From assembly GCA_029202525.1 (NCBI GenBank), contig CP119325.1, forward strand, positions 3,136,001 through 3,200,000: 64,000 nt of DNA, in the 5' to 3' direction. This DNA comes from Candidatus Pseudomonas phytovorans (GTDB lineage: Bacteria; Pseudomonadota; Gammaproteobacteria; Pseudomonadales; Pseudomonadaceae). Under the pieces are notes generated by a model. That model saw nothing but the letters and a program-made list of their open reading frames with translations. It did no database searches and was not told where the DNA came from. Shown piece by piece: positions 33,976 to 43,062 of this stretch. Made by a program: the position numbers and the translations under genes. How positions within the stretch are numbered: the stretch's first letter is position 1; each line of letters begins with the position of its first letter.

Positions 33976-36690
33976 ATGACTGTCAAAAACCGCAACACCT
34001 CATCGGCCAAGGCCGAGCGCGAAACCCGCCTGTCTACTCGCGCCGCCCGTGAAGCGCGCAATGGCCTGGCCGTGACCCTCGCCAACCTCGATGCCAGCGA
34101 ACAAGGCCTGACCGAGCAAGAAGCCGCCAAGCGTCTGGCGCGCGACGGCGCCAACCAGGTTGCCCAGAACCCGCAACCCAACGCTCTGGTGCAATTGCTC
34201 AAGGCCCTGCACAACCCCTTCATTTATGTACTGCTGACCCTGGCCGGGATCAGCTTCATCACCGACTACTGGCTGCCGGTCAGAGCAGGCGAAACAGGCG
34301 ACGCCGACCTGACCAAGGTCATCATCATCATGACTATGGTCAGCCTCAGCAGCCTGCTTCGCTTCTGGCAGGAATACCGCTCGAACAAGGCCGCCGACGC
34401 GCTCAAGGCAATGGTGCGTACCACCGCCACCGTGCTGCGCCGTGAGCAGGTCGGGCAAGCCCCGCGCCTGCGCGAAGTGCCCATGGATGAACTGGTGGCC
34501 GGCGACATCGTGCAGCTTTCGGCAGGCGACATGATCCCCGCCGATATTCGCCTGCTTGAATCGCGCGACCTGTTCATCAGCCAGGCGGTGCTCACCGGCG
34601 AAGCACTGCCGGTCGAAAAGTACGACACCCTGGGCAATGTCGCGCAGAAGTCCGCCACCGGGCATGGCGCCAACCACGACAACCTGCTCGAACTGCCTAA
34701 CATCTGCTTCATGGGCACCAACGTAGTCAGCGGTCGCGCCCGCGCCGTGGTGGTTGCCACCGGCCGACGCACCTATTTCGGCTCGCTGGCCAAGTCGATT
34801 GCCGGTTCGCGCAGCCAGACCGCCTTCGACCGCGGCGTGAACAGCGTCAGCAGCCTGCTGATCCGCTTCATGCTGGTGATGGTGCCGGTGGTGTTCATGA
34901 TCAACGGTGTGGTCAAGGGCGACTGGGGTGATGCTTTCCTCTTCGCGCTTGCCGTGGCGGTGGGCCTGACCCCGGAAATGCTGCCGATGATTGTCAGTGC
35001 CAACCTGGCCAAGGGCGCCGTGGCCATGGCCCGGCGCAAGGTGGTCGTCAAGCGCCTGAATGCCATCCAGAACCTGGGTTCCATGGATGTCCTGTGCACC
35101 GACAAGACCGGCACACTTACCCAGGACCGGATCATCCTCGAACACCACGTGCGCTTCGACGGCCAGCGCGACAGGCACGTCCTTGAACTGGCCTGGCTCA
35201 ACAGCCACCACCAAAGCGGCATCCGCAACCTGATGGACCAGGCCGTGCTGCATTTCGCTGGCCAGGACCGCGCGTTCCAAGCGCCCTTCGCCTACGCGAA
35301 AGTCGACGAACTGCCCTTCGACTTTATCCGCCGTCGCCTGTCTGTGGTGGTGAAGAACACCCTGGGCGATCACCTGCTGGTCAGCAAGGGGGCGGTCGAG
35401 GAAATGCTTGCCATCGCCAACCATGTGCGGGAAGGCGACAGTGTCGTTACCCTGGATCCGGTTCGCCGCCAGCAACTGCTGGCCAGCGCCGACGCCTATA
35501 ACCAGGACGGCTTCCGCGTGCTGGTGGTCGCCACCCGCGAGATCCCTTCGGCTGAAGGCAAGGCGCAGTATCACACCGACGATGAGCGTGACCTGGTGAT
35601 TCAGGGCTTCCTGACGTTCCTCGACCCACCCAAGGAAACTGCCGGCCCGGCCATTGCAGCACTGAGCGAAATGGGTGTGCGGGTCAAAGTGCTGACCGGC
35701 GACAACCCGATAGTCACTTGCAAGGTCTGCCGTGAGGTTGGGCTGGAGCCCGGCCTGCCACTGCTCGGCCAGGATATCGAGTGCCTGGACGACGCCACCC
35801 TTAAGCTTCAGGTCGAGCAGCGCACTGTCTTCGCCAAGCTCACCCCGCTGCAGAAATCACGCGTGCTCAAGGCCCTGCAGGCCAATGGTCACACGGTGGG
35901 CTTCCTCGGCGACGGCATCAACGACGCTGCAGCGTTGCGCGATGCTGATGTCGGTATCTCGGTGGACAGCGGCACCGACATTGCCAAGGAGTCGGCCGAT
36001 ATCATTCTGCTGGAAAAGAGCCTGATGGTGCTGGAGGAGGGCGTGCTCAAAGGCCGCGAAACCTTTGGCAACATCATGAAGTACCTGTGCATGACTGCCA
36101 GTTCCAACTTCGGCAACGTGTTCTCGGTGCTGGTGGCCAGTGCGTTCATTCCCTTTCTGCCGATGCTGGCGATCCACCTGCTGCTGCAGAACCTGATGTA
36201 CGACTTTTCCCAGCTGTCGCTGCCGTGGGACCGTATGGACAAGGAATTTCTCAGTGAGCCACGCAAATGGGATGCCCGCAACATCGGTCGCTTCATGCTG
36301 TGGATTGGCCCGACTTCGTCGATTTTCGACATCACCACCTTTGCCCTGATGTGGTACGTGTTCGCTGCCAACAGCGTCGGGATGCAGGCGCTGTTCCAGT
36401 CTGGCTGGTTCATCGAAGGGTTGCTGTCACAAACCTTGGTGGTGCACATGCTGCGCACCCGTAAGGTGCCGTTCTTCCAGAGCACGGCTGCACTGCCGGT
36501 GGTGCTGGCGACGGGGCTGGTGATGGCATTGGGAATCTACATCCCGTTCTCGCCGGTGGGCGCGATGGTGGGCCTGGTGCCGCTGCCATGGGAATACTTC
36601 CCTTGGCTGGTCGCCACCCTGCTGGGCTATTGCGTGGTCGCCCAGGCCATGAAGACCCTTTACATCCGCCGCTTCGGGCAGTGGTTCTGA
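33976..36690 (+). CDS. mgtA: Mg2+-transporting P-type ATPase MgtA
   Basis: 904 residues from ATG 33976 (AGGAG nine bases upstream; an in-frame GTG at 33928 lies in the leader). A P3B-type ATPase: actuator-domain TGEALPVEK, phosphorylation motif DKTGTLT with Asp376, TGDNPIVT and hinge GDGINDAAAL, and ten predicted membrane helices including a C-terminal group. It imports Mg2+ into the cytosol under Mg2+ shortage. The long structured leader upstream suggests RNA-level control. It converges on the MFS gene, 32 bp apart. Confidence 0.93.
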   Translation: MTVKNRNTSSAKAERETRLSTRAAREARNGLAVTLANLDASEQGLTEQEAAKRLARDGANQVAQNPQPNALVQLLKALHNPFIYVLLTLAGISFITDYWLPVRAGETGDADLTKVIIIMTMVSLSSLLRFWQEYRSNKAADALKAMVRTTATVLRREQVGQAPRLREVPMDELVAGDIVQLSAGDMIPADIRLLESRDLFISQAVLTGEALPVEKYDTLGNVAQKSATGHGANHDNLLELPNICFMGTNVVSGRARAVVVATGRRTYFGSLAKSIAGSRSQTAFDRGVNSVSSLLIRFMLVMVPVVFMINGVVKGDWGDAFLFALAVAVGLTPEMLPMIVSANLAKGAVAMARRKVVVKRLNAIQNLGSMDVLCTDKTGTLTQDRIILEHHVRFDGQRDRHVLELAWLNSHHQSGIRNLMDQAVLHFAGQDRAFQAPFAYAKVDELPFDFIRRRLSVVVKNTLGDHLLVSKGAVEEMLAIANHVREGDSVVTLDPVRRQQLLASADAYNQDGFRVLVVATREIPSAEGKAQYHTDDERDLVIQGFLTFLDPPKETAGPAIAALSEMGVRVKVLTGDNPIVTCKVCREVGLEPGLPLLGQDIECLDDATLKLQVEQRTVFAKLTPLQKSRVLKALQANGHTVGFLGDGINDAAALRDADVGISVDSGTDIAKESADIILLEKSLMVLEEGVLKGRETFGNIMKYLCMTASSNFGNVFSVLVASAFIPFLPMLAIHLLLQNLMYDFSQLSLPWDRMDKEFLSEPRKWDARNIGRFMLWIGPTSSIFDITTFALMWYVFAANSVGMQALFQSGWFIEGLLSQTLVVHMLRTRKVPFFQSTAALPVVLATGLVMALGIYIPFSPVGAMVGLVPLPWEYFPWLVATLLGYCVVAQAMKTLYIRRFGQWF

Positions 36691-36722
36691 GCCACCGCCC
36701 GGGGCATGGTACCGGCTTGAGT

Positions 36723-37964
36723 TCAGCCTGGCTGCGACGCCAGGCTATTGCTGACGTTGCGCCCCAGCACCAGCACAGTGACAAAGCCGCAGCCCACCAG
36801 CGCCGTGGCCAGGCTCAGCAGTACTGCGGTGCCCATATGGTCGACCACCTGCCCGCCGAAAAACGAGCCCACGGCAATGATCACCTGGAACATGGCCACG
36901 AACAGCGGCATGCCACGTTCGACATCCTTGGGTGCGACCACAAACATCCAGATGTTGGCGCAGGCCGGGAACGCGCCGAAGGCGAAGCCCCACAGCGCGA
37001 TCAGCATCGCAGCGCCGGTCATGCCGGTGGCGAAATGCGGGAACAGGGCGGTGCTGACCGCAATCATGAGTGCGACCAGCATCAGCGTATGCCGCACGCT
37101 GCGGTTGGCCGCGTAGCCAGCGAAAATGTTGCCCATGAAGCCGGCAACGCCGTACAGCAGCAACAGCGAGCCAATCGTAGGCCCGTCGAAGCCGGCATTC
37201 TGTTTGAAGAACGGGGCAACATAGGTGTATGCGGCAAAGTGCGCCAAGCCGATCAGCAGCACGGCGATCAAGCCGACCCGCGCTTGCGGATTAATGAACA
37301 ATGCCGGCAGGTCGCTGATGCGAATGGCCTTTTCCGGCATCAGCCGCGGCAGCAGGAACACCTGCGCCAGCAGCACCGGTATGCCTACCAGTGCGGTGAC
37401 CAGGAAGGTCATGCGCCAGCCCATCAGGCCGCTCAGCCAGGTGCCCACGGGCACGCCCACTACGGTCGCCAGGGTTACCCCGGCCATGATGATGGAGTTG
37501 GCCTTGGCCACGCCCATACCATCCGGCGCCAGGCGGCCGCTGAGGGCGATGGCGGTCGCCCAGAAACCGCCAATACTGACGCCCAGCAGCACGCGGCCGA
37601 CCAACAGCAGGTTGAAGTCGACGGCGTAGGCCACGATGGTGTTGGCGATGATCATGATCAGCGTCAGGCCGATCAGCAGGTAGCGCCGGTCCATCGCGCC
37701 GACACCCACGGAAATCAACGGGGCAGCCAGCGCGGCCATGATGCCGGGCAGCGTCACCATCAGGCCGGCAAGGCCTGCACTGATGCCAAGGTCACTGGCC
37801 ACATCGTTGAGCACCCCCACCGGGAGGAACTCGCTGGTGACCAGGGCAAAGGCACCCACGGCTACCGAGAGGATTGCCAGCCATTGCTGTGTGACGCTCT
37901 GTTGACTATGTTCGGGAAGGCCACGAGGGGCCTGGCGGTTGCTTGGCATGGGGGTCGGTTCCAT
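36723..37964 (-). CDS. MFS efflux transporter (NepI/AraJ-like)
   Basis: 413 residues from ATG 37964; ATG 37949 is another candidate and neither has a clear ribosome site. Twelve membrane helices with the DHA1-family N-terminal pattern (LAILSVAVGAFALVTSEFLPVGVL) and GRVLLGVSIGGFWATAIAL. Related proteins export purine nucleosides, sugars or drugs; substrate unknown here. The frame is open further upstream to about 38558, but that extension overlaps the divergent gene and has no family likeness. Confidence 0.87.
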   Translation of the reverse strand: MEPTPMPSNRQAPRGLPEHSQQSVTQQWLAILSVAVGAFALVTSEFLPVGVLNDVASDLGISAGLAGLMVTLPGIMAALAAPLISVGVGAMDRRYLLIGLTLIMIIANTIVAYAVDFNLLLVGRVLLGVSIGGFWATAIALSGRLAPDGMGVAKANSIIMAGVTLATVVGVPVGTWLSGLMGWRMTFLVTALVGIPVLLAQVFLLPRLMPEKAIRISDLPALFINPQARVGLIAVLLIGLAHFAAYTYVAPFFKQNAGFDGPTIGSLLLLYGVAGFMGNIFAGYAANRSVRHTLMLVALMIAVSTALFPHFATGMTGAAMLIALWGFAFGAFPACANIWMFVVAPKDVERGMPLFVAMFQVIIAVGSFFGGQVVDHMGTAVLLSLATALVGCGFVTVLVLGRNVSNSLASQPG

Positions 37965-38195
37965 GAGGGATGTCGCCTGTAGCAGGCGCAGGAGCGGAGG
38001 GATTTGCAGGCGATTATAGGGACGGCCTTGCCAGGCCGACAGGCAGGCCGCTTGATAGTAATCATCAGCGCAATCGATGAAACGCCGGGCATAGAGCGGC
38101 AGGTGCTGAATTTCGTTGGAACGGTTCACGCCGGCGAGGCACTTCTGGTGTATCGTGCCGCCCCCCGAAAGCCCCTTGTATTCATGGAGGAACAA

Positions 38196-38759
38196 TTGCG
38201 CATCTACATTACCGGCGCATCCTGCGCAGGCGTGACCACGCTGGGTCAGCAGCTCGCCAAGCAATTCGATCTGCGCCATGCCGACGTCGATGACTTCTAC
38301 TGGATGCCCACCAACCCGCCGTTTTCCACCAAGCGGCCGGCAGATGACCGTGTGCCGTTGATCCAGCAAGCGCTCGGCGAGGATGACTGGGTGTTGACTG
38401 GCTCTTGCATGGTCTGGGGTGATGCCTTGCTGGCCCATGTCGATTTGACGGTGTTCGTGGTTACACCAACGCCCGTGCGTCTTGAGCGGCTGGCTGCGCG
38501 TGAGAAGGCGCGCTTTGGCGAGCGCATCGCTCCGGGTGGTGACATGTACGAGATACATGTGGGGTTCAGGGAATGGGCTGCTCAGTATGACGACCCGAAC
38601 TTTTCAGGCCGCAATCGGGCCTGGCATGAGCGCTGGCTGGCAGGGCAGACAGCCCCGGTATTGAAGGTGGAAGGGGCAAGCTGTTCTGCAGCGTTGCTTG
38701 CGCAAGTCACCTCGGCGCTGACAAAGGTACCGCTTCGCCAGTCTGGTGATCCTGTCTAG
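38196..38759 (+). CDS. P-loop adenylate kinase-like protein with altered Walker A
   Basis: About 187 residues. The start is probably TTG 38196, with GGAGG five bases upstream; the ATG at 38184 would include that site. The N-terminus RIYITGASCAGVTTLGQQLA is a P-loop in which the usual lysine (GKT/GKS) is Val. The protein looks like the AAA/adenylate-kinase-like small NTPases (DVDDFYWMPTNPPF, WVLTGSCMVWGDAL). Function unknown. Divergent from the MFS gene. Confidence 0.75.
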   Translation: MRIYITGASCAGVTTLGQQLAKQFDLRHADVDDFYWMPTNPPFSTKRPADDRVPLIQQALGEDDWVLTGSCMVWGDALLAHVDLTVFVVTPTPVRLERLAAREKARFGERIAPGGDMYEIHVGFREWAAQYDDPNFSGRNRAWHERWLAGQTAPVLKVEGASCSAALLAQVTSALTKVPLRQSGDPV

Positions 38760-38771
38760 GTGAGGCAAGCT

Positions 38772-39482
38772 TCATGACGGTGTCATGGCTGCTTTCCGGT
38801 CCGGGACGACACCGCCCAGCACCATCTGGGTGACCGTGCGGGTGGCACGATCAAAGTCCGACTTGTCAGGTACGGCCATGCCTCTGAGCTGCGACATTTG
38901 CCAGGCCAGATTGGTGTAGGTGCGCGTTGCCGACCAGATGAAAATCATCAGGTGTTCGGGGTCACAGGGTGCCAACCGGCCTTGATCGATCCAGCTGCGC
39001 AGGCTGGCGACGTTGCGCGCGGCTTCCTCGTGCAACATGAACTTGCACACCTCGGGCAGGCGCTTGCCCCCTGAGAGCAACTCCTGGCTGAACACGGCGG
39101 CGCTGAACGGGTGCTCCCGAATGATGCGGATGCGGGCTTTGATATAAGCCCGCAGGCCCACTATCGGGTCGTCGCTTTTTCGCAATGCGGCCGAAGCCCT
39201 CACCAGCGGCTCGATAAAACTCATCAGCACCTGGACGTACAAATTCTCTTTTGTCTGGAAGTAGTAATAGATATTGGCCTTGGGCAACCCGGCGCGCTCG
39301 GCAATATCGTGCGAATGGGTGGCGGTGAAACCGGTGACGGCAAACGCTTCGCTGGCAGCCTGCAGAATAAGCTTGCGATTCTTACGCCGGATCCCCGGGT
39401 TGCCCAGCGCGATGTCGACCGAGCCGAAAGGGGCGTCAGCGCCATCGCTGGTCGTGTGTGGCATGTGGGCTTGGGCGTACAT
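38772..39482 (-). CDS. TetR-family transcriptional regulator (RutR-like)
   Basis: About 236 residues; GTG 39485 and ATG 39464 are other starts. The helix-turn-helix (about 32-78, RKLILQAASEAFAVTGFTATHSHDIAERAGLPKANIYYYFQTKENLY) and C-terminal domain (FSQELLSGGKRLPE...) resemble the RutR/YcdC group. Divergent from the GNAT gene; the spacer has an AT-rich near-repeat (TATA-gaaatg-TATA, about 39514-39528) that could be an operator. Confidence 0.88.
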   Translation of the reverse strand: MYAQAHMPHTTSDGADAPFGSVDIALGNPGIRRKNRKLILQAASEAFAVTGFTATHSHDIAERAGLPKANIYYYFQTKENLYVQVLMSFIEPLVRASAALRKSDDPIVGLRAYIKARIRIIREHPFSAAVFSQELLSGGKRLPEVCKFMLHEEAARNVASLRSWIDQGRLAPCDPEHLMIFIWSATRTYTNLAWQMSQLRGMAVPDKSDFDRATRTVTQMVLGGVVPDRKAAMTPS

Positions 39483-39591
39483 CACGGTTTCATCTGGGCT
39501 TTGAGAGGCGGTGTATAGAAATGTATATAGCGAGTGTTATGCTTTTCTTGAGCTGTTGCAAGGCTGCCATTTACACACCAGGGCCAAACTC

Positions 39592-40110
39592 ATGCATTTT
39601 TTGATCAGGCAGGCGACGGCCGCGGATAGCGATGCGATCAGCCAGGTCGCGGCACGCACTTTTGCGCTGGCTTGCCCGGCGAATACGCCAACGGCGGAAA
39701 TTAGCGCCTACATCCAAGGGGCATTGATGCCAGCCGACTTTGACCGCTTGAGCCGAGAACCGGATATGCGCCTGTCGGTAGGCTTGATGCGCGGTACGGT
39801 CGTCGGCTACAGCCTGCTCAACCTTGCCCCAGAGCCCTTGGGCATTTTGGCTGCAGATGGCATCGCCGAGCTCAGCAAATGCTACGTGCTGCCTGAATAC
39901 CATGGGGCGGGTGTGGCCCAGCAGCTGATGGCTGATGTGCTGCAGGGCGTAGCGGGGGCTCTGCGGTTGACGGTCAATGACAGTAACAGCCGGGCTATTG
40001 CCTTCTACTTGCGCAACGGCTTTGCAGTGGTGGGTGAGACCACGTTCCAATGCGGGGCGGATGTGCATCGGGACCTGGTGATGCTGCACGCCGGCTGGGC
40101 CGCCCCCTGA
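39592..40110 (+). CDS. GNAT-family N-acetyltransferase
   Basis: 172 residues from ATG 39592. GNAT features: N-terminal IRQATAADSDAISQVAARTF, the acetyl-CoA loop region LSKCYVLPEYHGAGVAQQLMADVL (the usual Q/RxxGxG/A appears as EYHGAGVA), and C-terminal VNDSNSRAIAFYLRNGFAVVGETTF. Substrate unknown. Divergent from the TetR gene, so possibly regulated by it. The frame is open upstream to 39511, without a ribosome site. Confidence 0.87.
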   Translation: MHFLIRQATAADSDAISQVAARTFALACPANTPTAEISAYIQGALMPADFDRLSREPDMRLSVGLMRGTVVGYSLLNLAPEPLGILAADGIAELSKCYVLPEYHGAGVAQQLMADVLQGVAGALRLTVNDSNSRAIAFYLRNGFAVVGETTFQCGADVHRDLVMLHAGWAAP

Positions 40111-40122
40111 CGAAGGCGGCCC
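40097..40122. terminator. GC hairpin between convergent GNAT and universal stress genes
   Basis: Perfect 8-bp GGGCCGCC / GGCGGCCC (40097-40104 and 40115-40122) with a 10-nt loop holding the GNAT stop codon. No T-tract follows, so its role as a terminator is uncertain. Confidence 0.4.
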
Positions 40123-40137
40123 GCCTGGTCTTGCGTG

Positions 40138-41013
40138 CTAGGGAGTGACCAGCACATCACACTGCGACTCGTTCAGTGCATGCTTGGTGACGCTGCCAAC
40201 CAACAACTCTTCCAGCGCGCTTGCACCCTGCTTGCCGACCACTATCAGGTCGCACTCCAGCTCCTGTTCCTGTTCTGCAATGCGCCAACCAGGGTCTCCG
40301 TGCACCAGAATCTGCCGGGCGTCGGGTATGCCGGCAGCCTCACTCAACGCAGCGAGTTGCGCCGCTGCATCCTTGCGGATGACGTTGCGGTAGTGGGTGA
40401 GGGTGTCGTGGTCGATACGGGCGAAGCGCACGCTGCCTTCGAACGGGGCTTCGTACACATGCAGCAGAATGATTTCGGCCTGCGGGGCAATGGCCTTGGC
40501 CAGTTGGATGGCGCGCAGCGAAACCGGTGAGAAGTCGACTGGCACCAGCACGGTGCGGTAGGCGTCACGCGGGGCCGGCTTGACCACCAGCAACGGGCAG
40601 GGCATGTGGTTGAGCATTTTCTGCACGGTTGAGCCCAGCAGCAAGCGCCGCGCCACGCTCTGGCCCTTGGCGCCACATACCAGCAGGTTGCTGCGCTTGT
40701 CCTGCACTACCCGGGTGATTTCGGTGATCACCGAACCGCTGGCAACCTGCACTCCAGCGGATATGTCGTAGCGCTGGAACAGCAGGGCTGCCAATGCGCG
40801 GATTTTTTCGCCGGCGCTATCCAGCACGCGCTTCAACAGGTCTTCATCAGGCGCCACCAACTGTTTGAGGCGCTCGAAGGGGGCCGGGTTGGCAACGTAG
40901 AGCAGGTCCAGCGAGGCCTGCTGCGCCTTGCTCAGGTAGGCAGCGCGCTCCGCCGCGTTGCGGGCATGGGGGGACAGGTCGGTGGCTACCAGTATGTGTT
41001 TCAGCGGGCTCAT
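40138..41013 (-). CDS. Tandem universal stress protein (UspA x2)
   Basis: 291 residues from ATG 41013 (AAGGAG seven bases upstream). Two Usp folds: residues about 4-145 (HILVATDLSPHARNAAERAAYL ... LLVCGAKGQSVARRLLLGSTVQKMLNHMPCPLLVV) and about 152-291 (TVLVPVDFSPVSLRAIQLAKA ... LIVVGKQGASALEELLVGSVTKHALNESQCDVLV). Both G-2x-G-9x-G(S/T) ATP-binding patterns are visible. In P. aeruginosa such proteins aid anaerobic survival under Anr, and an Anr-like box lies upstream here. Confidence 0.92.
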   Translation of the reverse strand: MSPLKHILVATDLSPHARNAAERAAYLSKAQQASLDLLYVANPAPFERLKQLVAPDEDLLKRVLDSAGEKIRALAALLFQRYDISAGVQVASGSVITEITRVVQDKRSNLLVCGAKGQSVARRLLLGSTVQKMLNHMPCPLLVVKPAPRDAYRTVLVPVDFSPVSLRAIQLAKAIAPQAEIILLHVYEAPFEGSVRFARIDHDTLTHYRNVIRKDAAAQLAALSEAAGIPDARQILVHGDPGWRIAEQEQELECDLIVVGKQGASALEELLVGSVTKHALNESQCDVLVTP

Positions 41014-41125
41014 GTGGGGCTCCTTATCCAAGGCCGCGCACGGTGATCGAGGAGCACGGTGCGCCTGGCGGTGCTTGAGTCATTCCTTGCTGCTAGCCAT
41101 CGTCGCGCGAACCCGGCGCGAGGGC

Positions 41126-41139
41126 TTGATTTGGGTCAA
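41126..41139 (-). promoter_or_regulatory. Anr/Fnr-type box upstream of the usp gene
   Basis: TTGATTTGGGTCAA matches TTGAT-N4-ATCAA at 9 of 10 defined positions. Its centre is about 119 bp before the usp ATG, leaving room for a class II promoter and an untranslated leader of about 80 nt. Confidence 0.55.
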
Positions 41140-41207
41140 TGGAGTGCAAGCGCAGCGGCAGATCATGCCGCCAGCAGCACCCGCAGCATCCAGCGTAGCA
41201 ACGTCAA

Positions 41208-41411
41208 TCATGGTTTGGCCCACAGGTAGGCCATCACCAGGCCAGCCACGGCGCCCGCAAGCACGTACGAGCTACCGGGGATCAGCAGGTAGAACAGCGC
41301 TGCGGTGAGCAGGCTGAACAGCCAGGGCAGGGCCGCAACGGCGCCTCGGCGCAGTTGGCTTTGCGGTGGAACAGCGGGGGGATCGTTCTGTACAGGTTCA
41401 ACGCTATTCAT
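41208..41411 (-). CDS. Small two-helix membrane protein
   Basis: 67 residues from ATG 41411 with a strong GGAGG site five bases upstream. A polar Pro-rich N-terminus (about 1-22) is followed by two hydrophobic helices (about 27-44 LPWLFSLLTAALFYLLIP, 47-63 YVLAGAVAGLVMAYLWA). No family recognised. It is divergent from the Lrp gene and lies upstream of usp in the same direction. Confidence 0.65.
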   Translation of the reverse strand: MNSVEPVQNDPPAVPPQSQLRRGAVAALPWLFSLLTAALFYLLIPGSSYVLAGAVAGLVMAYLWAKP

Positions 41412-41530
41412 GGTCACCTCCAGGGGAGGCAAATTATTCCAATTACCTAATGAAATTGGCTTGCGTAGTTGCGCTAATGTATCGAGTATTTGGCATCTGC
41501 TACCAAGTATGCATAGGAAGAGGTATGTAA

Positions 41531-41995
41531 ATGCCAATCAAGCTCGATGCCATCGACCGGCGGATCCTGCGGGCGCTACAGCGCGACGGCAGGTTGCAGA
41601 ACCAGGAGCTGGCCAAGCAGGTGGGGTTGTCTGCATCGCCGTGCCTGCGACGGGTGCGTCTGCTGGAGGAAGCCGGGGTGATTGAACGCTATGTGGCGTT
41701 GCTGGACCCGGCCAAGGTCGCGCTGGGCCTGACCCTGTTCGTGCGGGTGTGGCTGAAGCGCCAGGACCAGGAAACCACCGACGAGTTTGTCGAGGCCGTG
41801 CGCCAGCTGCCCGAGGTAGTGGAGTGCCATGTGATGGCGGGCGATTGCGACTTGCTGTTGCGGGTGGTGGCGGCAGACCTGGAAGCCTATCGGCGCTTCC
41901 AGATCAAGCACCTGACCAGCCTGAGCGTGGTGCAGAACGTGAAGACCGAAGTGCCGATGGAAAAGATCAAGCTGACCACCGAGCTGCCGGTGTAA
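41531..41995 (+). CDS. Lrp/AsnC-family transcriptional regulator
   Basis: 154 residues: helix-turn-helix (about 4-62, KLDAIDRRILRALQRDGRLQNQELAKQVGLSASPCLRRVRLLEEAGVI) and the RAM/AsnC ligand domain (about 66-150, ...VVECHVMAGDCDLLLRVVAADLEAYRRF). It probably senses an amino acid. Convergent with the methionine transporter ATPase gene 12 bp away; a regulatory link is possible but not shown. Confidence 0.92.
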   Translation: MPIKLDAIDRRILRALQRDGRLQNQELAKQVGLSASPCLRRVRLLEEAGVIERYVALLDPAKVALGLTLFVRVWLKRQDQETTDEFVEAVRQLPEVVECHVMAGDCDLLLRVVAADLEAYRRFQIKHLTSLSVVQNVKTEVPMEKIKLTTELPV

Positions 41996-42007
41996 TCGCG
42001 CCTTGAT

Positions 42008-43021
42008 TCAGGCCCACTCGGCGCGGTCTGCCAGCAGCCTGGCCTGTCGCAGCAGTTCGTCATCCGGCGCCGCGCTGGCAATGGCCAGGCGCAATTGCCC
42101 AAGAAACCGCCCTTGGATCGGCGCGATCGAGCCCGAGAACAGGCTCACCCCATCGCCCAGCGCGGCACCGATGGCGGCCAGGTCGGGCTTGAGCCCTTTG
42201 CCGCCGGTGTAGTGCAGGTCGAGGTAGCGCTTGCCGACAGTTCGGGCTTGTGTTGCCGGCGTGGCCTCGCTGAGCAGAATGCGGCTGACGGCGTGCCGGG
42301 GGTCACCGAACACTTCCCACACCGCGCCGGTTTCGACGATACGGCCTTGTTCCAGTACCGCTACACGGTCGCACAGGTCGCGGATTACCTGCATTTCGTG
42401 GGTGATCAAGACGATGGTCAGGCCCAGGCGCTGGTTGATACTGCGCAGCAGGTCGAGGATCGCTTGGGTGCTTTCCGGGTCCAGCGCAGACGTGGCTTCG
42501 TCGCACAGCAGAATCTGTGGCTCCAGCACCAGCGCGCGGGCAATGCCGACCCGCTGCTTCTGGCCACCGGACAGTTGTGCGGGATAAGCACCGCCTCGGC
42601 CGGTCAGGCCCACCAGGTGCAACAGTTCGTTCACACGGGCGCTGCGCTGTTGTGGCGGCACCCCGGCCATGCGCATCGGCAGCTCGATGTTTTCGGCCAC
42701 CGTGCTGTTGGCCAGCAGGTTGAAGTGCTGAAAGATCATCGCCACCTTGCGCCGTAGCGCGTGCAGGGGCTTGCCCTGCAGCCCTGCAATGTCCTGGCCG
42801 TCGATCAGTACCTGGCCGGCGCTGGGTGCTTCCAGGCGGTTGAGCAGGCGCAGCAGCGAGGACTTGCCCGCACCGCTTCGGCCGATGATGCCGAACACCT
42901 CGCCACGGCGTACCTGCAGGTCGATGTTGTCGAGCGCACTGACCGCGCCGTAGTGTTTGTGGATGCCGCGCAGGCACAGTTGCGCATCGGCTGGCTGGAT
43001 TTGCTGCTGGTAACGGCTCAT
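42008..43021 (-). CDS. metN: Methionine ABC transporter ATP-binding protein MetN
   Basis: 337 residues: ABC ATPase with Walker A GRSGAGKSS (about 46-54), signature LSGGQKQR, Walker B ILLCDEAT, and a C-terminal NIL regulatory domain (about 258-337, KRYLDLHYTGGKGLKPDLAAIGAALGDGVSLFSGSI) that in E. coli binds methionine to shut transport off. It is third in a metI-metQ-metN order, which differs from the common metNIQ order. Confidence 0.9.
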   Translation of the reverse strand: MSRYQQQIQPADAQLCLRGIHKHYGAVSALDNIDLQVRRGEVFGIIGRSGAGKSSLLRLLNRLEAPSAGQVLIDGQDIAGLQGKPLHALRRKVAMIFQHFNLLANSTVAENIELPMRMAGVPPQQRSARVNELLHLVGLTGRGGAYPAQLSGGQKQRVGIARALVLEPQILLCDEATSALDPESTQAILDLLRSINQRLGLTIVLITHEMQVIRDLCDRVAVLEQGRIVETGAVWEVFGDPRHAVSRILLSEATPATQARTVGKRYLDLHYTGGKGLKPDLAAIGAALGDGVSLFSGSIAPIQGRFLGQLRLAIASAAPDDELLRQARLLADRAEWA

Positions 43022-43062
43022 GTTCGGGTTCCATGCCCTCTGTCACCAGAGGGCTGCAGGGG

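Noticed and set aside
34000..35574. 524-codon open frame on the minus strand across mgtA
   Set aside because: Antisense to the P-type ATPase; His/Gln/Gly-rich shadow sequence with no motif or ribosome site.
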